From Pyronema omphalodes (Eukaryota; Ascomycota; Pezizomycetes; Pezizales; Pyronemataceae), in NCBI GenBank assembly GCA_024516155.1, contig JAJJXM010000004.1, positions 124,001 through 188,000 on the forward strand: a stretch of 64,000 nt of DNA, given 5' to 3'. The notes below the pieces were generated by a model that saw nothing but the letters and a program-made list of their open reading frames with translations, was not told where the DNA came from and made no database searches. Numbering within the stretch: the first letter of the stretch is position 1; every line of letters starts with the position of its first letter. Made by a program: the position numbers and the translations under genes. This document shows, in pieces, positions 11,294 to 23,166 of this stretch.

Positions 11294-11830
11294 TGTCACG
11301 GCACACGGCTGACGAGCCGTTGTGTTGTTGCGTGACCATTGTGTTGTCGTTGTTGTTGTTGCCGTCGTGCCGTTCTCGTCGTGGTGCCGTGTTGTGTTGT
11401 CGATGTGATGTTGTGTGTGCCCTGTCGTTGTTGATGATTGATCGATTGATGATGGATGACGTACCACGAGCTGTAGAAGCTGTGGCATCGCAGGTTAAAT
11501 GATGGAGAACGGAAGCTGTTCATGTAGCGATGTTGGATGACGGCCCAGCAAGAGTGCTGGCCGCCCTTTGTACATAAGGAGGCTTGCCTCCCCGTCGTTG
11601 AGTTCTCCATCGAAAGTCTTGTGTCTTTCCCTCGACCTTTAATAAGATCTCTGATCTCAAGACTCACGTCATTCTTGTCCTTGTTCCTGTCCTTGTCTAG
11701 TGTGCCGGCTGTCTGTCGTGCACTTCGGTTCTTGTCCTTGGGTTCCCATGTCCCGGAGCCCGCCTAGTCCCCCCCTGCCCAGTAGTGTTCAGTGTGTTCT
11801 GCGAACGTCCGTTCTTAGTCCCTGACCGCA
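11294..11830 (+). repeat. 3' LTR of the outer Gypsy element (right end uncertain)
   Basis: The LTR starts TGTCACGGCAC immediately after the polypurine tract. It is rich in GTT/TTG simple sequence and later in CTTGTCC-type pyrimidine stretches. A candidate end is ...CCTGACCGCA at about 11830, giving TG...CA termini and roughly 537 bp. No partner LTR in this window confirms the end. Confidence 0.5.
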
Positions 11831-13994
11831 GGACGAGAGCGGGCTGATGAATGACCATCCGGAGCCAGGCCCCAGCTGCCAGCTTCTCCATCCATGTATC
11901 GGGGTGTTATGGGCAAATACCCGGAAGACATCGTCTGCCGCTGCGGGGGCGGCAGTCGAGACTCCAGATGACTTGCTTGCGCCACAGGCACGCGTTTCGG
12001 AGGTGAGTTGGAGGTACGGGGGTGTGGAGGCTTCATAGGTGCCATAGGCCCTGGGGGAAAAATATTGTGAAGACGTGAGAATTCTCTGCAACTTCCCGAT
12101 GAGGAAAAATAAGAGCAAACCTTTGTGTGGTTTTAGCGTTGGTGTGGCATGTGTTGCATGACCTTCGCAGGATTTCCTCAGCCCGACTTTACTGCCTGGA
12201 GAGTGTGAGGATACAACTGGCACGCTGACTTGGCCTCGGTGCCCCACCACTGTTTTTGGCCAGCGGTCATTCAAATTTTCGGTGCTCACGAATCGAGCAT
12301 GGCGGTCAGTGTTTCGGAGAACCAAAGAACATCCTCCTTCACATCTTCCTGAGAGCAACAACCGCAGAGACGCGCTCTGCGTTCGCGTCGATGGTGATGA
12401 TAAAATGCCGGTCAATTTGCTCCTTCCTCGTCAGGTGTGGATAAGGAGAACGAGAGGTTAAGATTGGAACAGTTGTACCGAGAGCCGCTGATGAGCAGGA
12501 AGTAGTTGGGGGATGAAGATCACAGGGGATCACGGGATAGAGAGATGCACAGGATGACGGTGCAGGCTGGATTGGGAAAGGTAACTGGGACATGGAACGG
12601 AAAAAAAAAAAAAAAAAAAAAAGGAAGCAAAAAGACGGACAAAAACAACAAACACACAAAAAGGTGACGCAGTCGGGGAAGGGTGGAGAATACCACACAC
12701 CGCAAAGCGTGCCTGCAGAGCGTACAGGGCTCAGAGACACAACGACGAGAAGGACAGAAATGGAGTAAGAAAAGGCAGGTGGGGGGCTACAACTTGACAA
12801 CGGACAGACCGCTCCGGGGTATTCCCGGTAACTGTTGAAGTGACATTCAACAGTTAGGAATGTAAAGTAATTAGATAGTTTCCGCCATAACCATAGGGTT
12901 AGATGCGTGTATGGAATAAAAATAAAGAAAAATAAAAAAAAAGTGACTCTACCCTATCTAATCAGATTGGTGCAGCGCGCGCCGCCCAGCATTCAACGTT
13001 GCTCCGCAGTGATACAACCGCGAACAAAGAGTCCATGAATAACTGTATTATCATCTGAAGTGCCACATGGTGGAAAGTACACTTTGTTTGCGCTCATCTG
13101 CTATCATTCTTCAAATCCACTTCCATTGTGGCTGGGCAGGAACTTCATACATTTTCTTCGAGGTTTTATCAGCATGAATCGGCATACCTACCTGCTTTTT
13201 TAAAATCAAAATTCGTCCTTTTTCCTTCATCAATCTACTGCTCCATTGTGTTGTCACAGTTTGTCTGCCATACAATGCGTTCTTCTCTAGATTTCCGATG
13301 TCGAGGCGTCGTATTTATTGTATGAATACACTCTATCTCGTATTCCTATGAATATTCGATCAGGTCACATTCATTTCTGTAATCATGTCAATACGCGTGC
13401 GGTAATGTGTTTCGTCAAGAACACGACCAATGACATCTGTCGAGCATTTAATTATGGATTCCATTCAATAATGTCAAATAACCACATCCCCTGTCATCAA
13501 CTTGTGTACAGTATAACATGTCAGTATTTCTCGATGGAACCCCCTAAGTGCGACGATGCCTCCCACTGCAACTGCATGGTATTGGAAGTATGGCAATAGG
13601 TTGCCTGGTTGGACATATGTAAGATATGGATACAATCACCCGGTCTCTAAGTTTCATTGCGGATATTGTAAGCACCTACTGCCTTTCTTTCACATATTAC
13701 TGACAAAGCGCTATAGGCAACGAAATAATGAATCAGTGTGATGCACCGAAGCACTTATGGCGACAGCATGGAACTACAGCCTTGCAAGATAATGGTTAAG
13801 GGGCGGTGGCATATCATTATTACCGCTACACTGATATGATGTACGCTCATTTCATCACACTTTAATTCTAGACCAATACAGTTGAACTCCACCGCGTCGT
13901 GCCCACACATTCCTCTGAGTCTCATACACCTTACACAGGATCCAAACAATGGTCCTCCTTATAGCCATAAAGTATTCCCTTTTACACGACAGTA
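11831..13994. other. No supportable gene; A22 tract and one perfect hairpin
   Basis: I see no open frame with convincing domains or splice signals in about 2.2 kb. A run of 22 A lies at 12601-12622. TAACTGTTGAA (12829-12839) is followed six bases later by its perfect inverse (12846-12856), which could form a hairpin with an 11-bp stem. Confidence 0.5.
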
Positions 13995-14586
13995 TCAACA
14001 TTCCCCAAGTGCTTCACACTCACCGAGCTTATTCCCTGCAATAACGTTCTCCCAGTATACATTCCCATGTGTAACCTCTGCGATATCCTGCAGATATGCC
14101 TGCTCACCCTCCACCCCGGGTTGGTATCCAGACGGTAGAAAATCTCCGTTGTGGGGGTGAGCGCCGAATGGTGAATCATCCGGAGTTGCCAGTCCAGAAG
14201 GCGGATTGACAACGATAGGGTTAGGAACGCTTGATTCTTTCGGCTGATGGCAGAAGTGGTTCCAGCGATCCGATATCCAGTGAATGCAATCTCCGATTTT
14301 GCTGCTCCAGTCGGGCGTGGCCACTAAGCGATTGTTATTAGCTGCAAGTATGCCATTGAATCACGCCGGTTCCGTGTGGTACTTCCATTCACGCATGAAT
14401 TGTGATCTCGCTTGGATTTCGCAACATACCTCGTCTTTCAAGCATCGGAGATCCATCTGCGTTTATATTCACGGAATCATATGCAGGTTTGAATGCGCCA
14501 ATGGGGTTGGAATGCCACAGTCCGTCGACAGGACTACCGATTGCACCGTTGTATGCGAATATCACTGACGGTAAATGGGGCGGCAT
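13995..14586 (-). CDS. Hypothetical two-exon protein (161 aa)
   Basis: Exon 1 is 14430-14586 and starts MPPHLPSVIFAYNGAIG. The context CAACAACATGCC has A at -3. Exon 2 is 13995-14323 and begins in frame with VATPDWSSKIGDCIHW. The 106-base intron has donor GTATGT, a CTAAT branch point 14-18 bases before the acceptor, and acceptor TTAG. The joined frame is open across the junction in phase 1, which is good evidence for a real splice. The product is rich in Trp, Pro, Gly and Asn, without a clear signal peptide or membrane span. A second consensus donor (GTGAGT, at 14023) lies in exon 2, so the C-terminus could differ. I do not recognise the family. Confidence 0.45.
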
Positions 14587-17500
14587 GTTGTTGATTTGCT
14601 GTGGTTTGCGATTTGGTCGTGTAGATAGAGTATAAGGTTGAGCGTCGATGGAAAGTGCTTGATGTTTTGAGTAATACCAGGAATCGACGAAGTGGAATGT
14701 TCAAGTTCCATCTACGATAACGACTGATAAACAACACTGCAACATTATTCATTGTAAGCCATTATGCATGTAACATGTGTTGGACTCCGGAGTTAAAGGG
14801 CCATTCTATCATTTTATAAAGAATATCGGTGTTGAACAGATGCCCTAACATTACTTGACCAGGGAGTTTCGAAATTACGATGATATATCCGGGTGCTTAG
14901 CGGGCCAGTCATCTTATACCCTATACCTATTAACAGTCGTCTGCATCATTCATTGCCTTGTGTATTGACTAACTATAACGAGATAATGTTTTTACCTTTG
15001 TTGTTCGATTGTAGCTTCGACCATCATGGATTATCACCATGCTTTGTCGAACTGCTTGCTTGACACTTCAGTGCTGGATAAATTCCCATCTTCCCTGGAA
15101 CCCAGAACTGTAATTCATAGTTCTTTGTAAAAGATCATCGTGATTTTCTTTTGTTTTCAACTTCCGAGCCATCGGTGGAAGATTGCGGGCCCCGCTATTT
15201 CCACACGCAGTGCTGTCGCAAAGCGTGAATTGTACGCCAAGACCTCATCCATGCCTTTTCACTGATCCAGTTTTGTCTGCCATGGCGGCCAGTCACCTTT
15301 TCAACATGCCAAATAGTTGACCTAAAGATGTACTTTACCTCAGCTAGTGTAAATGGTGGAGCTGAAGGTTTGTCATCTGCGGCAACATGCCTCGTCTGTT
15401 GTCCGTGAAGAGTTGAAGAACGCTGTTGAATGCTGGATTCCAGTATGTTGCTTGGAGCAAAGGACTCGGTTCTACTCTTCGGCCCTGTATCATTCCATCA
15501 AGACCCTCTCTGAGCCTTGATCGACTTTATTGGCATAAGCCAGTGTAACAAGATATTTGTCACAGGACCGCCACAGCCAATTCAAGAAAGACGTTCAACT
15601 GATAACACCGATCGGTTATGCCTTCAGCCTTCTGTTTCGTGAAGTGGATGGGGCGTTGCACATCAATCGGGAAGAACAGGCACACATATAGAAATTTTGT
15701 ATAGAATGATAACTAGAGAGAAACGGTCTGTCGATTTTTCCTCCAAAAATATGCAAACGGAAAATCCACCTCGTAAGCTGCTATAATGGAAGAAATCTGC
15801 GCTCCGAAGGACAAAAGCCAAGATTACTGCCAGAACCCAAGCCTGAGATTACGAAGGAAAAGGCGGATTTTGATATCTCAATAAACTCAGAACGCAGGAG
15901 CACTCCAAAACAAAGATTTCAGGATTCCCGGGATCGGTATGCGTAACGTCGTTGACATACAAGCGATCGTTTACCGCTCAGCTAGGCCCTGGACATGCCA
16001 AGATAGTGCTGATCGCGATGATTGTGGTAACATCCTCACGGGTATATACGCGATAAACCTACTCACCGCATAAAACGGGTACATGCATAAAACGGAAGGC
16101 AGCATTTTTTGACTTCAACCGTTATGCGTTGATCAGCCATGATAGGGTTCAGTATCAATAACGGCTCTGGCGAGGTGAAATTGATTAGGTGTAGTTGAGA
16201 GAGAGTTGGTTCAACGGTATGTATTGACATTTCTTTGTATCATACCAGAAACATTTGAATTATGTCGTGAAATAATGCATTGTTGATAGGCGGAGAGCCC
16301 AGTGGCACTAATGGGGTTTTCATTTTCCACGACAGAACTCGGTCGGTCCAGCGGATAAGTGCTTGCAAGAGAACATCCATTTCGATTGTATCAAGAGCAA
16401 CAAGAATAGATACTGTACGCACCCGTCATATTGTCTCAAATAATGACCTTTCAGTCACTGAAAAGTACAGACGGAAACAAATGTCCCTAGTATCTTCCGA
16501 ATAGTATTGTCATGTTGAATGACGGGATCTTTCCTCGATTCAAATGCAAGTCATCCCTTTATCTTCCGTTGGACATCCATGTGATTTATGGATATAAAGT
16601 CAGCATGAACTACTGGATTACTTAGATGCTTATTTGAGAGCTGTGCATGTCTGCGATCGCTAAACATAGGGGCCTAAATGTATCAGAAGGTAGGGAGTTT
16701 ATAATATGAATTGGTAGTTCTCACTGCATCCCTTTTGTCGGCGCAGGACATTACTTACTGCATAATCCGAAATCATTCGAGGTTGCCCTGACTTTCCTGT
16801 CCACGTCATACTCTTGAAACGTCAATCGAACTCACATGATGGCCGGCAAATCACATCCCAGCCACGATCAGGTTCTACTGCAGACCGGCGCTGAACGAAA
16901 CATAAATCTTGAATCAGTAAAAATCTCAACAACCCTTGGCATTGGTTTTCGGAACATTTGGCATAATGTGCCTTATGCTCTTTTGTTGCCCTCAATCAGA
17001 AGCAAAAGATTCATCCTGCATTTCATGTTAGCCATATACGTGTGTCATGTATAGAGTTGTGAAGTGGCTGACTGAGACCGTAACTGGACCTTTCCACGGA
17101 CGTCCAAACTGTTCAAGATGCACCATTGATTAACCCTCCTGTCGGCAAATGTGCCTCGCCGTTACCTGCATCATCCGCTCTTCTTTCTAATACTATCCTC
17201 CCCACACCTGTCTTATTACAAACGCTTCTTCCACATAAATGTATTTTGTGTGGGGGTTAGGACCCTCAGGTGGTTGTAGTGGATATGCGAAGGACTTGTA
17301 TATAAGGTGTACGTCACGAACTATATAGTCGACTTGCACTTTGGTGGCAAGTTGATATTAAGCGCTGTACTTCAGCCACGAGCCTGCAGAATAGACTTCA
17401 CATTATTTCATTTGGTGTGTATGCACTTTGGCACTGGCTCAAAGCCTCATTTATACCCGACTTTCCCGCGCCCACCATAGACTTGAAAAAATGATCGGCG

Positions 17501-20500
17501 CTCTTTAGTAAAAAGATTCTCTGTGACCAGGTTTCTTGAGAATGATACCGGACTTCTATCTCCTAAACTCGTATTATATCGAGATATGGACGCAAGTCTG
17601 GATATATGTTCCGAAACTACACTTCGTTTCTATTACCTGATATAACCACCGGTGGTTATTTATCTGATTTTTTGAGCATCAACCGAGGAATCGATAAGAG
17701 AATAGTGAAGTTCTGAGCTATCGGCCTTTGTGCGGGGTTCGCAGAAAAGTGCATTTTGTCAAGCCTGCGCTGCTTGAGGCTTAAGCGATGGTTTTTTATC
17801 GTTTCTTGAACAGCTCTACGCACTTCGAATGTCTTATACGCATGCAAGGGCCAAAGTTCTATGGAATATCGTGAGAACTTCATGCAGCTGACGCTTTTCA
17901 TGAACATATTTTTCTGCATCAATCATCAGCCGTTCCAACAAAGTGCCGAGGCTGAGGTCTGTTCACCGTTTCAACCTCGAGCCATAACGTGAGCTAAGCA
18001 ATCTTGGCGTAAGTAAGTGTTGAACCTACATTCCTTGAGTCATGAAACTAGCATCCTCCAGTACTTACAAAAGTTGCTCCAAAAAGAATTACGTCTTCCA
18101 TACAACCCAGAGCGTAACTAAATTGCTTCACATGATGTCAACTGCCCGGGAGATCCCCACTCCATAATATAGGCTTCATTCCTGAATCTGCATGCGTCCT
18201 GTACTACGATAAATCTACGCGAAGTAGAGTGAACGCTGATCAACACAAAAACGTGTATATCTACCATGAACTGCCAAATTCAAAACAGCGTCGTCTTTAC
18301 TAAGCCGATATGCACACGGAGTACAGAATACCTGTTTTGATACATCAGCTTGCACGCTGCCAATAGTAACTGGTGCGCTAGTTAAGATAGGGTTGCAAAT
18401 AGCGAGCCAATAAGAAAGATATGCGATGTTCTTCATGGAACCTCACTACTATCGCATCGGCAAATACTATCCGAGCGTCACGCTGCATAGGTATTAGACT
18501 TCGAGCTTTGTTCTGTGATGCGCCAGTTATCAAATTAGGACATCGGACTACATTGATGGTGATGTTACTGCAGTTGACAGATGAAAGGATTTACCGACAT
18601 ATTCGATCACTCCTTACTTGTTTTCGCTAAATATCAAAGTTGTACTTACATAACATTTATGATGAAATAGGGACTTAACATACATCTCTGTGGTGTCTTT
18701 GACAGAAAGAAATAACCATCAAAAAGCAATCTGGACGTGACCGGGCCGTGTGTATTCCTCCGACGCACAATGTTTCCTCACTGATGGTACAGTGAATCGA
18801 TGTAGGACTTTGCTAGCGACTGTCCATGCCCTTGATCTGTGGTCCACCCCAAACTTCTAGAAAAGCAAATCTCTTCCAGATTATGTCAGTTCTATGCTTT
18901 TTGTACTTATAATGCATCCGCGAACCACCTTGTGAGCAAATAATATAACGAGAGAGCATCAGCTGCTGCCCTCTCTTGCCACGGCTCGTTGTAACCTCTG
19001 TGGTGCCAAGCGTTTGGCAGTGCTATACATGTACGGCATGGATATTAGAAAGGCACTAAAAAGGGTCCGAAAGAGTGAAACCAGCGAACGGATAGGGATA
19101 TTAGAATAATCAGATATTTCATTTTGTAGCAAACTGGTCATCGCTCTCGGGGTTGGGTTGTCCGGTGGAACTCAATCTCTGTCAATAACGTACGTCGCTC
19201 ACGGTTTAGAAATGCTGCGGCGGATCAGCACTTTGGGCGCGGCTAATAGGTCGTGATTGGTGGATTTTTCTCCATAAGCGCACAGTCTAGACATATTTGT
19301 TTACGCTGCCCGGTTGTTTTATATTTCATCTGAATAGAAACGAAAGTATCATGATACTGTGGGATTGGCTAGCTCTTGTTAAATCTGAAAAGACGATGCA
19401 CAGTGAAGCTGGGAGGGTTGATGTTTGCTTTTCTGTCGCCACATTGTCTTACATTTCGTATTCAATAACTTGATTATTTCGTCCAGTCTCTTGATGCGAC
19501 TACCAATATAAACGGAACAAGGTCTACTATTTCAACGACCAGACATAAATAATTACATTTAAAGTACTGATGGCTTCATTTCCATAGTGCATAGACTCCT
19601 TCATGGAGTTCACTCTGTATCTATCTCGTTCTATAAAGTCGCCATTTTGATGCATATACTTTAGGTGAACTAATTTTACCTATGCATACTGGCGTATTCT
19701 ACGACGAAGAGCTTTCAATCATTCAAGCAGCCTCAAGAGCAGCCGGGTGTTTGTCGATCATCAATGCCTGTCATTCGGTGAGTGCACATTACCCAACTGT
19801 GGAATGAAGTATCACGGCTTCGTGCACCTACGCCAGCCTTCGGGTGAAGTGCAGCTCTGCAACCATGGCCTGTACGGACACCTGCAGGTGTATAATAAAG
19901 CTAATTTAAGCCTAGATTTATACCTTATTTCCAAGAACGACGAAGGTACCAAAGATGATTGTTTAGGTTGTGACCCCCAAAGTTTCTCATGCAATCAAGA
20001 TCTGAATGCATCCATCCATCCTGGGTATTCGGAACTTGAGAAGAATCTTGTGGTATGAGTGTGACTTTCTCTCAGTCCTCGGTCACTGCCCACTCAGCTC
20101 TACCAGGCTTCAAACCCCTCCTGTTTTTTTGTTGCTTGCTCTCCTCGCTTCCTTGACAGCGTGTCAATCATATGACAAGTCGAGGGTTTTGATAGTGTCA
20201 TTTTGATTCATTTGTAGATAGACAACTTGTATCCTTAAACGACACACCTCGGTGAAGTCATTGCGGTTTTCCATCTTCCATAAATTCACCATCTACCCCC
20301 TATTCACCGGATGATCTTGATCACACATCCGAAACCTTCACTTCCTTGTTTAACCAAGAAGAACTGAAACTGCAATACTTTTCGCTGCATTATATATTCA
20401 TTACCACTACTATTACCATTGCCATCACCACTACCACTTCCACCACCCACTTCATCCATCTCTCAGACCGTTGGATATCATTCCCGGCCGTTTATTCTTG

Positions 20501-20602
20501 AATTCCCAACTTACGTATGTTACCAGTATATCTTAATAATAATACAGAGGCTGACTTTCCCCAGATAATATACAGTAATAAATACTGTATAAACCTATAA
20601 CC
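14587..20602. other. Six kilobases without a confident gene; scattered minus-strand coding-like pieces
   Basis: Coding-like minus-strand segments occur near 15370-15560 (LLQATYWNPAFNSVLQLF), 16240-16422 (MDVLLQALIRWTDRVLSWK), 17656-17922, 18215-18436 and 18959-19141. Several sit beside GT donors and CTAAT-type branch points. One example is the GTATGA...CTAATC...CAG interval near 16170-16250. I could not join them into one frame or recognise a product. They may be exons of an unrecognised gene, decayed genes, or chance. The last 300 bases before 20603 hold the promoter and CT/CCA-rich leader of the next gene. Confidence 0.35.
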
Positions 20603-22495
20603 ATGAGCGTAACACCCGTCACAGCCGGTCCTAGTCCGCAGATGACGGATAACAAATTCGATCACGGGAAGAGCAACAGCCGTTTGACATTCCCACGGAA
20701 AGGCGACAAATCCGTTCTATCATTCTCAAAATTGCAACGTTCCTTCTCAGTAATGTCATCAAAGAAAGCAAAAGCAAATATCATCGCCACATCACCCCCT
20801 ATATCCGTGGCTCCAAACAATGGAACTAGCTCCACCTCTCAATCATCTTTCGAATCCTCCAGAGAGAGATACTATCCGTTTGGATCTGGCCGTATAACAA
20901 AGCGACCTAAATTTCTGATCAACCAACAATCGAAGACAACCGAATCTAAATCATGGATCTCTAGCCTCAAGTCCCGTTTCTTCCATCATTCCAAGTTCAA
21001 ATTTGGCTCCGATAAAACCTTCGAAAAGATTTGTTTCGAACTCGGCCGCGCCGATAGCGAAGAAGTTGGCAAAGAGGCGTGCCAGATTTTCGATTCCGTT
21101 GAGCTCGATTTAAAGATCAACACCGTTGGAAAAACATACACTCTCGTTGTACCACCCCCCATAGGTGCTGCCGGTTTGGGAGACGAAGAAGAACAAGGTT
21201 CCGGAGGCTCGTGTGACCAATTCATAGGCTCTCTACCGGAATCCTGTCGGAATGTATCTGAGAAAGCATCTCCGCTGGGTTTAGTCCCAAAATTACTGCC
21301 CCATGGTATCATTAGCAAAGAGGCGAGATATGTTGGTAGTTGCTTCTGGATATGGTTGTGTATTGTCGATGGTAAGTGGCCCTGGACAAGACTAGACACA
21401 GGATGTCACTCATTAATTGTAGACTTGACCGAAAATTTGGTTGGTAAAGCGTGGGATGATTGTGGTACGTAATAACCCTTTATGTTACATGAAAAAACCC
21501 GCTGAAATTATCAAACCTGTCTAGAAAGAGATTTATTTCTAGCCTTCGCTAGAGATGTCGACGAGTCGCTCTTCCACGACAAAGAGCATGATGCAGTGCG
21601 AGTCTCTCTAGCGCTTCGGAACGTTATTCATTCCACCAATATCTGCGGAGCTATCGTCGATTCTCGAAAGGAGATTGAATGGCGGCAATCCTTCATGGAT
21701 GCTGTATGCGAGGTTTTGGTCGCATTTCGAGAGGAGCGTCCATTGCTGAGTAGTGACACCATTTCAATGGCTGACTGGATGCGTCTTCGTGCCATCACTA
21801 TTTCGGGTGAGTACATAGCACACTAAATCAGGTTTTGGTTACAAAAGCTGAAACTCAAGATAATAGTTCGGCCGTTCTTAATTCTTGCCCGTACTGATCT
21901 TGGCCTTTCTCCTGCTGTTTCTGCTCTCGGAAATCCGTTGTCACCAGAGTATGAATATATCCTCGCCAGTAATGACGATACAAAGGTTTCATGCCTTCGT
22001 AAGGTGGAATGTATGCTGCAAATTATTATGGGTCTACAAAACGATATCTTAGGTATGATTCCCTGCTGCAGTATACTCGCTTGCCCCGCTGACAATTCCA
22101 AAAAAGGATGGGAAAAGGATTTCAAGCAAAAGAATCCGCTTTCAGCAATCCAGGTTTTAATCGCCAATGGTAGCAAACATAGCTCAGCTATTGGCAGAGT
22201 TGTCAACGCGCATAACGAGTTGGTACGACGATGTATTCAGCATGCGCAATTGGTTTGCGATGAGCCCGACGAGATTTTGGATCGACTTGATTATGACGGG
22301 ATCGAATATATGACAACGGAAACCAAGGGGTCATTTATTCGTACCTCTATTTTTGGTATCTTCCGTCAGTCTTCTTTGAGATCTAGTCAGAGACGCACGG
22401 ATAAGGAAAATATTAGGACATATGTAACGTTGATTCTTGGATTTGCGAATGGTATGGCGAATTGGATGGCGGTTAGCAAGCGATATGCTTCTTAA
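20603..22495 (+). CDS. Unrecognised four-exon gene (572 aa)
   Basis: The exons are 20603-21464, 21525-21806, 21867-22052 and 22107-22495. All introns are short (54-60 bases). They have donors GTACGT, GTGAGT and GTATGA and acceptors CTAG, ATAG and AAAG. The third has a CTGAC branch point, and its length of 54 is a multiple of three, so retention would still read through. The first 160 residues are Ser/Lys-rich and probably disordered. From about residue 140 the protein looks folded and helical (FEKICFELGRADSEEVGKEA; RNVIHSTNICGAIVDSRKEI; ELVRRCIQHAQLVCDEPDEI). No signal peptide or membrane span is seen. I do not recognise the family. The start follows a long CT/CCA-rich leader typical of fungal genes. 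Confidence 0.75.
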
Positions 22496-22956
22496 TCGCA
22501 GCTCGCTCGATGGACTAGCTACGAGAAAAGAACGGTTATGACTGTTGCACCGCTTTCGACGCAAAACTTTTGATCTTGGGGAGAGTGTTTTGTTATTTCT
22601 ATTTCCTATTTTTATTTTCTCCTGTTTCTATAGCTTTGATGTCCTTGAAATGTTTTGTAGCAATTTTGTTTTGTTTTCCGCGTGCTTTTCTTGCTCGTTT
22701 TCTTGCATGCTCGAATGCATAACCTGCCGTGCATTGAGGTTACATGGGGAATTCGTGCGGCGTATAATCAGCATGATCTAGCACATAGTCAATGCAAGGG
22801 GGTTTTCGTTTAGATATTATTATTATCCATAATATCCCAGAATGGTGAATAAGAACTCTAATGTGGTGATGAATACGGAACCTTGCACAATTGATATCAA
22901 TAACCAAAAGAATGCCGTTTTTCCGTATTGACCGCTACCATATTGAATAGGTCACC

Positions 22957-23166
22957 CTAATGCTCGTGAGATCCAATCGGCATCCAAGTCCCGATACCCA
23001 TAGCCTTCATGTATTCCTCGTCGGTCGCTTTGACATAACCATGACCATCATCTGTCCCTGTCCAACGTACATGACGCTTTGTTCCGGTGGGTGTACAACC
23101 GTTCAACCTAGCCAGCAATTTCAATCTCCTGTATGCGTCCATGAGAGTATCCTCAGTAACGGCCAT
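22957..23166 (-). CDS. Small hypothetical ORF (69 aa)
   Basis: ATG 23166 opens a frame reading MAVTEDTLMDAYRRLKLLAR and then RHVRWTGTDDGHGYVK, ending GSHEH. The composition is protein-like (balanced, with two helical stretches), and the interval is otherwise empty. An upstream exon is possible. No family is recognised and no intron is proven. Confidence 0.3.
   Translation of the reverse strand: MAVTEDTLMDAYRRLKLLARLNGCTPTGTKRHVRWTGTDDGHGYVKATDEEYMKAMGIGTWMPIGSHEH

Larger units (their letters stand above)
1..11830 (+). mobile_element. Outer, older Ty3/Gypsy element (left end outside window), split by a nested element
   Basis: The sequence enters this element within reverse transcriptase. RNase H, integrase and most of a chromodomain follow up to 2189. 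The coding sequence resumes at 11192 after the nested element (2190-11191), reaches a stop at 11279-11281, then a G-rich polypurine tract and a TGTCACGG LTR start at 11294. The five bases GAAAC occur at both 2185-2189 and 11192-11196, which is the target duplication of the nested insertion. The 5' LTR and gag lie left of the window. The right end near 11830 is a guess, because no second LTR copy is here to fix it. Confidence 0.85.

Noticed and set aside
11296..11667. Minus-strand frame rich in His, Thr and Gln
   Set aside because: It lies in the outer element's LTR, and the residues come from GTT/TTG simple repeats.
12339..12800. Long minus-strand frame with a Phe-rich middle
   Set aside because: The Phe run is a translation of the A22 tract; no domain, splice signal or coding composition supports it.
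13318..13741. Possible plus-strand spliced gene with a GTAAGA...CTGAC...ATAG intron near 13621-13717
   Set aside because: The intron signals are good, but no reading frame stays open across the junction for more than a few codons except one with a very short, featureless product.
19747..20058. 103-codon plus-strand frame with several Cys
   Set aside because: It lacks an ATG at the start and has no family or splice support; kept only as a weak possibility.
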